DNA from: Sedimentisphaerales bacterium
Lineage (GTDB): Bacteria; Planctomycetota; Phycisphaerae; Sedimentisphaerales; SM23-30
Reading direction: 5' to 3'
Length of the DNA: 8,310 bases
Assembly (NCBI GenBank): GCA_030640865.1
Contig: DAOWIP010000016.1
Span: 1-8,310 of the forward strand
Both the position numbers and the translations under genes were made by a program. Every line of letters begins with the position of its first letter. Position 1 is the first letter of the stretch. Below the pieces are notes generated by a model. That model saw nothing but the letters and a program-made list of their open reading frames with translations. It did no database searches and had not been told where the DNA came from. Of this stretch, positions 1 through 6,575 are shown in pieces.

Positions 1-2677
1 AATTATGAGCAATAACGGAAAAGAATATTTGGTGCCGTCCCTCTTTTACCGGACCCAACCATCGCATATTGGCCACTCTGCCGTGCGTCTGGGTTTCGGC
101 CGGATCAGATAGACAAATATCGAAGAATCGCGTTTGTTTGCTCGTCGATGATCCTTTAGACGATTGCCCTGATGTGGCCCTGCCTTTCAGGCGTAGTACG
201 CCCGGTGCCGAACCACTGCGCCGCACACGGCCCGACGTCTCCCATTTAATTTGAATTTCTGTATTGTCGCCGTTAGCGCGAAATGTCAGGTCATCCACTA
301 TCAGTGCGTACCGTCCAGTGCGCTGCAACAGAGTACGTCGCCAGTTACAATGCGAAGTGTTAGGCACCTCGCCGACAGCAACAGCGGTTGGGCCGAGAAC
401 GTCGCGGTATAGCAATGCCCCGTTCATAGCGACCTGTGGCTCGACAAGCCCGTCAACGCGAACCAGCACCTGATTGCGATAACCGTCCAGAATCGTCAGG
501 CCGTCGATACGCAACTGAAGAACGGAGAAATTGTGGTAAGGGTTCCGGTACGCGCCGTTGTAACCATCGAGTAGTATGAAATCGCCCGACGCATCGCTTG
601 CACTGCGGTAGCTGCCATGATAGAACGACTCATTGAGTTTAAACCCGTTCTTACGTTTCCGCCATGCAGGCTCCGACAGACTAAAAATATTCCATTTGCC
701 TGCCAGGTCCTCAGGCGAAACCGGTGTAAGGTGCTCATCGGGCCAGAATGATTGGCCAAGCCGAAAGACATCCGTGTTAATACCACAACGCTGCCGACAC
801 TGAATGTAACGGCCGTCCTGAAGCAGATAGGCCGCCTTGTGCAGAAATCCGAGCGAGGCGGATCTCAAGGCTAAGTCGCTATATCTGCCGGAATCTATCG
901 CCTCCAGCCCCAGTAAAAGTTGTCGCAGAATACCATTTTCCACAGGTTCACGATCACCAGAGAGTAGCAGATAAGTAAAGACCGGTGCAATACCGGTACT
1001 ATACCAGGATAGATGATCGCTCTCGCCACTGACCCAGGCATTCTTGTGCAACGACCCGAAGTACATAGTCGAACACTGTAGGCAGTGCTGCCAGACGGGA
1101 CAGGGGTAATCCTTCTGGAAATAGCGGCCCAGGCAGTAAAGCGAGACCGCCCCCCATTGGCCATGGCGTGAACCTACCGACACCGGAGGGCTGGTCAACT
1201 TCCAGATTCTTTTGCCGGTATAATCTATTTGAATTCGGAATTCGAGCTGTTTTGAGAAGGCGTTGGTAACACGCAGCCGCTCTTCGTCGGTGAACACCGG
1301 ACTTTCCTCGATGAGGTCCCAGAAAAGGATCATTAGATGCGCTCCGTAGTGATAAGGACCACTAAGCGGCCTGTCTTTATCTTCGATAAGTTCCGTGTCA
1401 ATCTCGGCTATTTCCTTGCGTGCCTTGACGTCGGGGAACGCCAGTCTCAGAAACTCACGAGCGTGAAACTCATCGCCGGTCATATAGTACATAGCCATAC
1501 GTTTGCTGAGGCTGTTCCAGCCGAAATAGCCTTTTGAACCATAGCTTCGCGATGCTTCCCATGTTTCAAATTTGCGCAAGTCCTTTGGTACAACTATATT
1601 CTTGCCAAGTTTGGTTTCCGCCAGCCGACCGATAGCAAGATAGCCCTTGCCGGCTTTTGCCTTGTTCAATTCGCGTACAAAAACCCCGGCTGCCGCCTCG
1701 ACTCCCGCCGCGTCGCTTCCGCCGACAAACACAACATTGCGACCGTTACCGAACGGATTATGCAGTGTGCGTACAACATACCCGCCCTCGCCGGGATAAC
1801 GCAGGTCCAGCAGCGTATAATAACGGTTATAGAGTTTGCCTGTAGTCTGGTTTGTTGAGCGATTGCCAAGAACAATGAGATTGCCCGCGACAGGCACGGC
1901 GGCTTCGAGACTATTATCAATCGCGATTGGCAGGGTAGCCCCTGTCAGCTTTTTTACGGCCTGTCGGATGGTCGCGGCTTGTTTCGCGTATAGACCGGAC
2001 GCTGGAACTACGATCACGGCGTTGGGTTTGCCCGCTTTGACAAGTGCTGTTGTAAGGTGCAGGTCTTTCAACTTAGTATATACGGGCGATACGGGCTTGG
2101 GCGGAGGTGGTGGCGGAGGCTCAACGCCGGAAACGAGACTTACAGTATCAACAATTACCCGTGGGGTACTGGTACGTTGGGTATAGAGATAGATTCTGAC
2201 TTTGTTCGTACCGGCCGGCGCCGTGCCGCGCACACTGACCAGGTTGAATGTTTGGCCCCAAGTCGTATCCAGTGTGGCCTGAACGTATTTGTTGGACGGA
2301 AGAAAACGCATCTGGAGATCGGAACCGGAACCAGACGCATCGGGTACAGTCCTGACCTTGACGCTTGCCTCGTATGTCAGGCCGCCTTTGCCAGGCACGG
2401 TCTGGGAGAGACCTGTTTCCTGATTGGGACTTCCGTCATGGATCAGAACAGCATTCTTACCCGTATCCGCGGATTTAACGATGCTTAGTTTCAGGTCTTC
2501 GCCTCGACCACTATATCGCCGCCAGCCAATCGGCAGACCATTTTTTCCGGCCCCCTCCTCGAACGAAGGATTCGTCAGCAGGTTCTCCGAAACCGCCGCC
2601 ATGCATAGCCCGGACAGATACGCTGTGAGTAAAAGTGAAATAAAAAAAACACGCCTGCAGCTTATAATACGAATCAT
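1..2677 (-). CDS. Large secreted multidomain protein, putative polysaccharide lyase-like (3' end outside window)
   Basis: The frame is open from ATG at 2677 to the window edge (892 codons, no stop). GGAG lies 7 nt upstream. Residues 1-28 form a signal peptide: CRR, then hydrophobic FFISLLLTAYLSGLCMA. RRVFF is only Tat-like, and Cys25 lacks a good lipobox. Residues 32-183 look like a CBM4/9-type jelly roll (NLLTNPSFEEG, GLPIGW). P187-P193 is a polyproline linker. Residues 200-355 resemble the alpha/beta domain preceding GH67 or GH20 catalytic domains (VIVVPASG, LTGATLPI, NLIVLGNRSTN, GGYVVRTL). Residues 380-625 are helical with aromatic and His motifs (SRHGQWG 503-509, SGESDHLSWY 550-559), like an alpha/alpha toroid. 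Residues 695-892 are beta-rich (YHNFSVLQLRIDGLTILDGY), as in heparinase II/III-type lyases. I infer an exported carbohydrate-active enzyme, probably a lyase. The family and substrate are unknown. It starts 46 bp after coaB. Confidence 0.85.
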   Translation of the reverse strand, partial: MIRIISCRRVFFISLLLTAYLSGLCMAAVSENLLTNPSFEEGAGKNGLPIGWRRYSGRGEDLKLSIVKSADTGKNAVLIHDGSPNQETGLSQTVPGKGGLTYEASVKVRTVPDASGSGSDLQMRFLPSNKYVQATLDTTWGQTFNLVSVRGTAPAGTNKVRIYLYTQRTSTPRVIVDTVSLVSGVEPPPPPPPKPVSPVYTKLKDLHLTTALVKAGKPNAVIVVPASGLYAKQAATIRQAVKKLTGATLPIAIDNSLEAAVPVAGNLIVLGNRSTNQTTGKLYNRYYTLLDLRYPGEGGYVVRTLHNPFGNGRNVVFVGGSDAAGVEAAAGVFVRELNKAKAGKGYLAIGRLAETKLGKNIVVPKDLRKFETWEASRSYGSKGYFGWNSLSKRMAMYYMTGDEFHAREFLRLAFPDVKARKEIAEIDTELIEDKDRPLSGPYHYGAHLMILFWDLIEESPVFTDEERLRVTNAFSKQLEFRIQIDYTGKRIWKLTSPPVSVGSRHGQWGAVSLYCLGRYFQKDYPCPVWQHCLQCSTMYFGSLHKNAWVSGESDHLSWYSTGIAPVFTYLLLSGDREPVENGILRQLLLGLEAIDSGRYSDLALRSASLGFLHKAAYLLQDGRYIQCRQRCGINTDVFRLGQSFWPDEHLTPVSPEDLAGKWNIFSLSEPAWRKRKNGFKLNESFYHGSYRSASDASGDFILLDGYNGAYRNPYHNFSVLQLRIDGLTILDGYRNQVLVRVDGLVEPQVAMNGALLYRDVLGPTAVAVGEVPNTSHCNWRRTLLQRTGRYALIVDDLTFRANGDNTEIQIKWETSGRVRRSGSAPGVLRLKGRATSGQSSKGSSTSKQTRFFDICLSDPAETQTHGRVANMRWLGPVKEGRHQIFFSVIAHN

Positions 2678-2684
2678 AAAAAAA

Positions 2685-2688
2685 CTCC
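2685..2688 (-). promoter_or_regulatory. Ribosome binding site of the large secreted protein gene
   Basis: GGAG sits 7 nt upstream of the ATG at 2677, separated from it by a run of seven T. It supports that ATG over the internal ATG at codon 26, which would remove the signal peptide. Confidence 0.65.
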
Positions 2689-2723
2689 GGTGGGGAAAGC
2701 AATAAGGTATGCCACCCACAATT

Positions 2724-3371
2724 TTAAGTGTTGTCCGTTTTAACAGCCGCTTCCTTATATTGTCTTTCGGCAAGTCGGACAATGGCGGTTGCCAGTGTAT
2801 TTTTACGAGTGTTGGGGAATTTTTCCCAGGAGCCGCCGTGGGGCAGGATTTGAGCGTCTGTACGATCGGCTCCGAAGGCCGCGGGGCTGTTTAAGACAAC
2901 AACATCGAGGTTTTTTTGGCTCATTTTACGCCGTGCGTTTTGCCGGGCCGAGCGGTCCTGTACCGCAAAACCAATTAAGAGATGCTCTTCTTTAACACGT
3001 CCCAATTCCGCCAGAATGTCAATAGTACGTTTCAGTTTCAGACTGAAGGGCTGATCAGTCTTTTTGATTTTCTGATTGGCCGGCTTTTCTGGTTTGTAAT
3101 CACACACCGCCGCGGTCATAATTACGCAATCGCATCGGTCGAATACCGCTCGGACGGCCTTTGCCATCTCATCGCTGGTAGTTACCTTGATTAATTTTAC
3201 CCCTTTGGGTTTCGTGAGATTCACCGGCCCACTCACCAGCGTTACTTTGTGCCCTCGTCTGATCGCCGCTGTTGCGCAGGCATAACCCATCTTGCCGGTG
3301 GAGCCGTTGCTGATAAAACGTACCGGATCAATATATTCACGTGTTGGGCCTGCGGTTATCAGGAAGTGCAT
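2724..3371 (-). CDS. coaB: Phosphopantothenate-cysteine ligase, stand-alone
   Basis: Joins 4'-phosphopantothenate and cysteine to give phosphopantothenoylcysteine, the second step from pantothenate to CoA; cytoplasmic. The 215 residues match the C-terminal half of fused CoaBC. Family motifs are clear: [18 protein letters not shown] at 5-22, with the Asn of the SNxSxGKMG loop at 22; AAVCDYKP at 87-94; KIKK at 101-104, holding the lysine used in catalysis; and KNLDVVVLN at 153-161. GFAVQD at 134-139 replaces the usual GFAAET. The ATG at 3371 directly precedes the first motif, so nothing is missing. No strong Shine-Dalgarno is visible, so translation may depend on coaC, which ends 48 bp upstream in the same frame. 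Most bacteria carry CoaB fused to CoaC; here they are separate. The nucleotide donor (CTP or ATP) cannot be read from the sequence. Confidence 0.93.
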   Translation of the reverse strand: MHFLITAGPTREYIDPVRFISNGSTGKMGYACATAAIRRGHKVTLVSGPVNLTKPKGVKLIKVTTSDEMAKAVRAVFDRCDCVIMTAAVCDYKPEKPANQKIKKTDQPFSLKLKRTIDILAELGRVKEEHLLIGFAVQDRSARQNARRKMSQKNLDVVVLNSPAAFGADRTDAQILPHGGSWEKFPNTRKNTLATAIVRLAERQYKEAAVKTDNT

Positions 3372-3419
3372 TATATGTTACCAGTTGCAGGTTATGTAGA
3401 TTTGGTTCACTGATATCGG

Positions 3420-3995
3420 TCAGAGACCTTTAGGATTTTTCTTTTTCAGGAGCTTGGTAATTTTCTTTATAATCTCTTCCGGCTCGCTCATCCGTCCCAC
3501 TCCCTCTGTTCCATCGGCTAATCTGCCGTTCACCGGCCCGACGAAATGAACACCTTCTCTGTTCCGCAAAATCTCGATATTCCGCTGTGTGGCCGAGTTT
3601 TGCCACATCCTCGCGTTCATCGCCGGTGCCAGCAGAATATCACTGTCGGCGCTAACCAGAATAGTGCTGGCGAGGTCGTCGCAGATTCCACCGGCCATCT
3701 TGGCGATGATATTGGCTGTTGCCGGAGCCACAACAATCAGGTCCGCCGTCTCTGTCAGGCTGATATGCCCGGCCTTATACATATCACGATCATTGAAAAG
3801 ATTAGTATAGACCTTTCGGCCTGATAGGGTACTGAAGGTAAGCCTGCCCACGAAATGCTCCGCGTTAGCGGTCATTACCACCGTTACGCCTGCCTCCCGT
3901 TGTCTCAATTGCGAACAAAGCATTGCCGACTTATACGCCGCGATACCGCCCGTAACCGCAAGAAGCAGTTCGTAATGTTTCGGTTCTTCCGTCAC
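3420..3995 (-). CDS. coaC: Phosphopantothenoylcysteine decarboxylase (CoaC flavoprotein), stand-alone
   Basis: HFCD-family FMN flavoprotein that decarboxylates phosphopantothenoylcysteine to 4'-phosphopantetheine in CoA synthesis. From a GTG start it has 191 residues, normal for a single-domain CoaC. Visible motifs: AVTGGIAAYKSA at 13-24 (flavin loop); GHISL at 76-80 with His77 at the active-site histidine position; APATAN at 90-95; GICDDL at 103-108; PAMNARMW at 124-131 with the substrate-binding Asn127. The flexible flap reads LADGTEGVGRM (159-169), so Asp161 stands where the family's catalytic Cys (Cys158 of E. coli Dfp) is expected. An in-frame ATG exists at 4118, but it lies inside a terminator-like hairpin and would add 41 residues unlike the family. 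The GTG has GGAAAG 5 nt upstream, so I prefer it. A related flavin decarboxylase is possible, but the neighbouring coaB argues for CoaC. Confidence 0.9.
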   Translation of the reverse strand: MTEEPKHYELLLAVTGGIAAYKSAMLCSQLRQREAGVTVVMTANAEHFVGRLTFSTLSGRKVYTNLFNDRDMYKAGHISLTETADLIVVAPATANIIAKMAGGICDDLASTILVSADSDILLAPAMNARMWQNSATQRNIEILRNREGVHFVGPVNGRLADGTEGVGRMSEPEEIIKKITKLLKKKNPKGL

Positions 3996-4000
3996 AAAGT

Positions 4001-4006
4001 CTTTCC
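4001..4006 (-). promoter_or_regulatory. Ribosome binding site supporting the GTG start of coaC
   Basis: GGAAAG lies 5 nt before the GTG at 3995-3993. It decides the start in favour of this GTG over the upstream in-frame ATG at 4118. Confidence 0.55.
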
Positions 4007-4033
4007 GGATATTGATTCTTATGTTCGTCTGGG

Positions 4034-4047
4034 TGGCTATATAGCCA
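4034..4047. repeat. Perfect 14-bp palindrome upstream of coaC
   Basis: TGGCTATATAGCCA is its own reverse complement, with centre between 4040 and 4041, and ends 38 bp before the coaC GTG. It could be an operator for a dimeric regulator overlapping a -10-like TATATA, or simply chance. No regulator is identified. Confidence 0.4.
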
Positions 4048-4074
4048 GTTACTGTTGCGGAAAGCGTGTACCTC

Positions 4075-4088
4075 CGGCGTATCCGCCG
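4075..4088 (-). repeat. Short hairpin in coaC leader
   Basis: CGGCG and CGCCG arms of 5 bp flank a 4-nt loop. It lies between the terminator-like hairpin and the 14-bp palindrome. No T-run follows, so it is not a terminator on its own. Confidence 0.3.
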
Positions 4089-4104
4089 TGAAACTACGCA
4101 AAGA

Positions 4105-4134
4105 ACGTAACAAAACACGGCCGATACGGCCGTG
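4105..4134 (-). terminator. Terminator-like hairpin between rpoZ and coaC
   Basis: Read on the minus strand, CACGGCC (4134-4128) and GGCCGTG (4122-4116) form a perfect 7-bp GC-rich stem around a 5-nt loop, followed at once by TTTTGTT. It starts about 70 bp after the rpoZ stop. The stem is short and the T-tract is broken by a G, so termination may be partial, leaving read-through into coaC. Confidence 0.5.
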
Positions 4135-4205
4135 GCACACTATATTCCATCTTTCGCAACAGGAACTATCTACAGAGTACTATGATATTTCATAAAGTTT
4201 TTAGG

Positions 4206-4448
4206 CTATACCTTTTTTGGCTCGCCATTTACCAGTGGTTTCAGCATCTCTGTTTTTTCGTAATCGATAATAACTTTTCCCTCATCGATTTCCTGTATAG
4301 CTATTTCGACCAGGTTTTTCCCTTGCGGGTCCACCAGGGGTCGGGACCCCTCGATCAGTTCCTTCAGACGCCGTTGCACCAAGGCCGTAAGCCTGAATAC
4401 TCCACCGACTTTTTTCGCCAATTCATCGTCTTTTATAGCTTCAATCAT
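4206..4448 (-). CDS. rpoZ: DNA-directed RNA polymerase omega subunit
   Basis: Omega binds the beta' subunit and helps assemble and stabilise RNA polymerase. The protein has 80 residues, a normal length. The core helical region is plain: VFRLTALVQRRLKELIEG at 17-34, then RPLVD at 36-40, followed by NLVEIAIQEIDEGKVII at 45-61, the family's typical EIA.QEI.EGKI pattern. The charged N-terminus (IKDDELAKKVGG) holds the position of the conserved omega start. AGGA lies 4 nt before the ATG. The gene begins 30 bp after gmk, so the two are almost certainly co-transcribed. The gmk-rpoZ pairing is common in bacteria and supports the call. In E. coli, omega forms part of a ppGpp site; whether that holds here cannot be told. 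Confidence 0.93.
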   Translation of the reverse strand: MIEAIKDDELAKKVGGVFRLTALVQRRLKELIEGSRPLVDPQGKNLVEIAIQEIDEGKVIIDYEKTEMLKPLVNGEPKKV

Positions 4449-4478
4449 ATAATCCTGTCTCCCTGATATATTTTGTTT

Positions 4479-5051
4479 TTATTCGATTATTTGCACCATT
4501 TTTTCAATGGCTTCGTCCAAATCATCATTGACTACCATATATTTAAAATTTTTACTACTTTTGGCCTGTTCGATCTCCCATTCAGCTTTAGTCAGCCGTT
4601 TCCTAATCGTATCCTCATCGTCCCGTCCGCGCCGACTGATTCGCTGTTGCAGTATTTCCCTGTTCGGCGGCAGCACCAGTATTCCGATGGTTTCCGGGAA
4701 ACGGCTAAATACTTGTATCGCCCCCTGCACGTCGATCTCCAGTATTATCGTTTGGCCATCTTTCAGTTTCTCCATTACCGGTTGCGCCGGCGTGCCGTAG
4801 TAATTCTCGAACACCTGGGCATATTCCAGAAACTCATCAGCGTCGATTTTGTCCTTAAACTCCTTTTCGCTGAGGAAATAATAGTCAACCCCATCGGTCT
4901 CATTTTTACTACGGGGTCTGGTGGTGGCGGAAATACTCAAGCGGGCTTCGGTGCGCCGAAGTATCTCTCGGCACAAGGTGCTTTTACCACAACCACTCGG
5001 CCCGCTGATCACAAATAATCGCCCATTTTTTACCGTGCCTTGTGCTGTCAT
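4479..5051 (-). CDS. gmk: Guanylate kinase
   Basis: Phosphorylates GMP to GDP with ATP, an essential step of guanine nucleotide supply; cytoplasmic. The 190 residues fit the family. The Walker A loop GPSGCGKST lies at 17-25. The GMP-binding region follows with SISATTRPR at 39-47 and GVDYYFLSEKEF at 54-65. EFLEYAQVFENYYGTP at 73-88 is the conserved GMP-site segment, and ILEIDVQGA at 103-111 the conserved strand. The arginine-rich lid (QQRISRRGRDDEDTIRKRL) is at 135-153 and VVNDDL at 173-178. The ATG at 5051 is the first start after an in-frame TGA 12 bp upstream. A purine-rich GGGAAGA abuts the ATG, closer than ideal. It lies between yicC (59 bp upstream) and rpoZ (30 bp downstream), a widely conserved arrangement. 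Confidence 0.96.
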   Translation of the reverse strand: MTAQGTVKNGRLFVISGPSGCGKSTLCREILRRTEARLSISATTRPRSKNETDGVDYYFLSEKEFKDKIDADEFLEYAQVFENYYGTPAQPVMEKLKDGQTIILEIDVQGAIQVFSRFPETIGILVLPPNREILQQRISRRGRDDEDTIRKRLTKAEWEIEQAKSSKNFKYMVVNDDLDEAIEKMVQIIE

Positions 5052-5110
5052 TCTTCCCGCTTTTCAACTCCCTGATTTTTGGTCTCCAATTTCCATTTTT
5101 TACTCTTTGC

Positions 5111-6001
5111 TTACTCGACGTTCTGCACCTGTTCCTTGAGACGGTCGATCGCCACTTTAATTTCTACTACGTGATGGCTGATATCGCTATTGTTGGCCTT
5201 GCTGCCGATAGTGTTGGCCTCGCGCAGCATTTCCTGAGTGAGAAATTCCAGTCGCCTCCCGGCCTGCTCCTTTGCTTCTTCACACATTTTTGTGAACTGC
5301 TCCAGGTGCGAGCGAAGCCGGGATATTTCTTCATTAATATCACTACGTTCGGCGAATAACGCTACTTCTTTGGCAAGTATGTCCTCATCAAGTTTCAAGT
5401 CCATCCCGGAGAGCATATCATTGACTCGTTTTTCAATGCGTTTGCGGTACTTGTCCACCGAGCTGTCCGTTGTTTCAGCCAAATCATCGAGATTATTCCG
5501 GATCACCCGGCAGTTATTTTGCAGATCGGCCGCAATGCTTTTACCTTCGTCGGCCCGCATCTGCCGCAATCGCTCAAGGGCTTGTCGGGTTAGTTTTCTG
5601 ACGATCTCAAGAAAAAACTTATTTTCTTCTTCGCCGTACCGCCGAGGTTCGCACACACCCGGAAGCTGCAGAATAGCCGCCAAGTCTATATGATGTCCCC
5701 CTCCCGGATGCAGCGTCAGAATCTGTTCCAAGTGTCTCATATAATTCTGGACCGCCGCGTGATTGACCTCATAAGGTCCTTCTTTGGACATATTCCGCAT
5801 GTGCATGACGTAGGTAGTAGAGCCACGGCACAATTTTTCCCGGATAATTCGTTCCACTTCCGGCTCGGTAAAAGCCAGCGCATCGGGCAGTTTAATCACG
5901 GTTTTCAGGAACCGATTATTCAGGGTTTTGATCTCGACCAGGAAGCTTATGCCTTCTGCTTCGCATTCCGCTCCACCGAAACCGGTCATGCTATACAACA
6001 T
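5111..6001 (-). CDS. yicC: YicC/YloC-family endoribonuclease
   Basis: Members of this family (E. coli YicC, B. subtilis YloC) are reported as endoribonucleases that act in RNA turnover. The 296 residues match the usual length of about 290. The N-terminus MLYSMTGFGGAE (1-12) and VEIKTLNNRFLKTVIKLPD (22-40) are the family signature. The middle is helical and charged, with RADEGKSIAADLQ at 149-161. The C-terminal part carries the conserved acidic and basic motifs: ERSDINEEISRLRSHLEQF (218-236), GRRLEFLTQEMLREANTIGSK (248-268) and a final LKEQVQNVE. AAGGG lies 6 nt before the ATG. A His-containing GGGHH at 100-104 lies in the middle region. It sits just upstream of gmk, as in many bacteria, 60 bp after secG. 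Confidence 0.94.
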   Translation of the reverse strand: MLYSMTGFGGAECEAEGISFLVEIKTLNNRFLKTVIKLPDALAFTEPEVERIIREKLCRGSTTYVMHMRNMSKEGPYEVNHAAVQNYMRHLEQILTLHPGGGHHIDLAAILQLPGVCEPRRYGEEENKFFLEIVRKLTRQALERLRQMRADEGKSIAADLQNNCRVIRNNLDDLAETTDSSVDKYRKRIEKRVNDMLSGMDLKLDEDILAKEVALFAERSDINEEISRLRSHLEQFTKMCEEAKEQAGRRLEFLTQEMLREANTIGSKANNSDISHHVVEIKVAIDRLKEQVQNVE

Positions 6002-6029
6002 AGTTCGCCCTTAAAAACAAAAAAGACTT

Positions 6030-6064
6030 TAACTCGCTACTCGCCACTCACAACTCACAACTCA
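6030..6064 (-). repeat. Five tandem heptanucleotide units overlapping the secG stop codon
   Basis: Read on the minus strand, five consecutive 7-bp units fit YGAGTNR. The first two are identical (TGAGTTG), and the next three differ at one to three positions. The secG TGA stop is the first three bases of unit one, and the array fills over half of the 60-bp secG-yicC gap. Short tandem heptamers of this type occur in some cyanobacterial genomes (STRR elements); kinship with those is not implied. Confidence 0.85.
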
Positions 6065-6493
6065 TTTTGGGGTTTCAGCCGTTGGTATTGTCTGTGGCGG
6101 CGAGACTGTTTTATCGGCCGGTTTTTCAGGTGTTGTTTTAGTGGATGGTTGTTTCTGGTCGGTCTCCAAAGGGGCGGGTACTGGTTCCATTCCGGGCGGG
6201 GAACCGAGAGAGCTGCCCTGAGTAATACTGAGTTCCGGTCGGTAATTCATAGTGAGTACCATAGCCGTCAACAGAAAAAAGGCAACCACCGCAACGGTAA
6301 CCCAGGTAAAATAATCACCTGTCTTACTGCCGAAGGCGCTTTGTCCGCCTGCTCCTCCGAAGGCTGCCGACAATCCACCACCACGACCTTTTTGTAACAG
6401 GACGATAATAACCAAAACGATGCTCAAAATAGTAAATACTACCGCCAGTACTTGCCAGTACCATTTAATCACACCCAGTAACGCCGTATCCAT
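6062..6493 (-). CDS. secG: Preprotein translocase subunit SecG with extended C-terminal tail
   Basis: SecG is the small auxiliary subunit of the SecYEG channel in the inner membrane and assists SecA-driven export. The first membrane helix spans about residues 12-33 ([19 protein letters not shown]). The diagnostic cytoplasmic loop follows: [19 protein letters not shown] at 32-50 and [11 protein letters not shown] at 52-62. The second helix spans about 62-82. Residues 83-143 form a 61-residue tail rich in Pro, Thr, Glu and Lys, with no helix visible. E. coli SecG has 110 residues, so this protein is longer because of the tail. AGGAG lies 6 nt before the ATG. The gene follows tpiA by 82 bp; tpiA-secG is a common pairing. 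Confidence 0.94.
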   Translation of the reverse strand: MDTALLGVIKWYWQVLAVVFTILSIVLVIIVLLQKGRGGGLSAAFGGAGGQSAFGSKTGDYFTWVTVAVVAFFLLTAMVLTMNYRPELSITQGSSLGSPPGMEPVPAPLETDQKQPSTKTTPEKPADKTVSPPQTIPTAETPK

Positions 6494-6499
6494 ATTTGA

Positions 6500-6504
6500 C
6501 TCCT
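6500..6504 (-). promoter_or_regulatory. Ribosome binding site of secG
   Basis: AGGAG stands 6 nt before the secG ATG. It is the cleanest Shine-Dalgarno in the window. Confidence 0.65.
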
Positions 6505-6575
6505 ATAAAATTTATCCCAGTCTTGCAATTTTCCAGCCAGCAACCAGTTAAGTAGGGCGCGATCATTTGGCTCAT

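Larger units (their letters stand above)
3996..4205 (-). other. 210-bp leader between rpoZ and coaC with several inverted repeats
   Basis: This is the longest non-coding stretch in the window. It holds a 7-bp GC-rich hairpin followed by a T-rich tract (4116-4134), a 5-bp hairpin with a 4-nt loop (4075-4088) and a perfect 14-bp palindrome (4034-4047). I find no convincing -35/-10 pair, only TATATA inside the palindrome. I recognise no known riboswitch. The stretch probably separates the rpoZ and coaC transcripts or attenuates read-through. Confidence 0.5.

Noticed and set aside
496..1164. Short minus-strand open frames inside the 1-2677 region, which at first suggested a broken gene
   Set aside because: They are in a different frame from the 892-codon open frame. 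Full translation shows that frame is continuous, so the gene is not a pseudogene; it lacks a stop only because the window ends.
2590..2677. Lipoprotein or Tat export signal on the large secreted protein
   Set aside because: Cys25 is preceded by SGL, not a proper lipobox, and RRVFF lacks the Ser before the arginine pair. An ordinary Sec signal peptide is the simpler reading, though Tat is not excluded.
2678..2720. Possible terminator between coaB and the secreted-protein gene
   Set aside because: Only a 5-bp stem (GGTGG/CCACC) with an 18-nt loop can form, and the T-run that follows lies between the ribosome binding site and ATG of the next gene.
3996..4118. Longer coaC beginning at the ATG at 4118
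   Set aside because: The extra 41 residues look unlike the family, the ATG lies in the terminator-like hairpin, and the GTG at 3995 has a suitable ribosome binding site.
4473..5018. Plus-strand open frame of 181 codons
   Set aside because: It is almost wholly antisense to gmk, which has intact kinase motifs; the product resembles nothing.
5690..6397. Plus-strand open frame of 235 codons
   Set aside because: It lies antisense to yicC and secG, both identified with full motifs, and its translation has no recognisable domain. It is a shadow frame.
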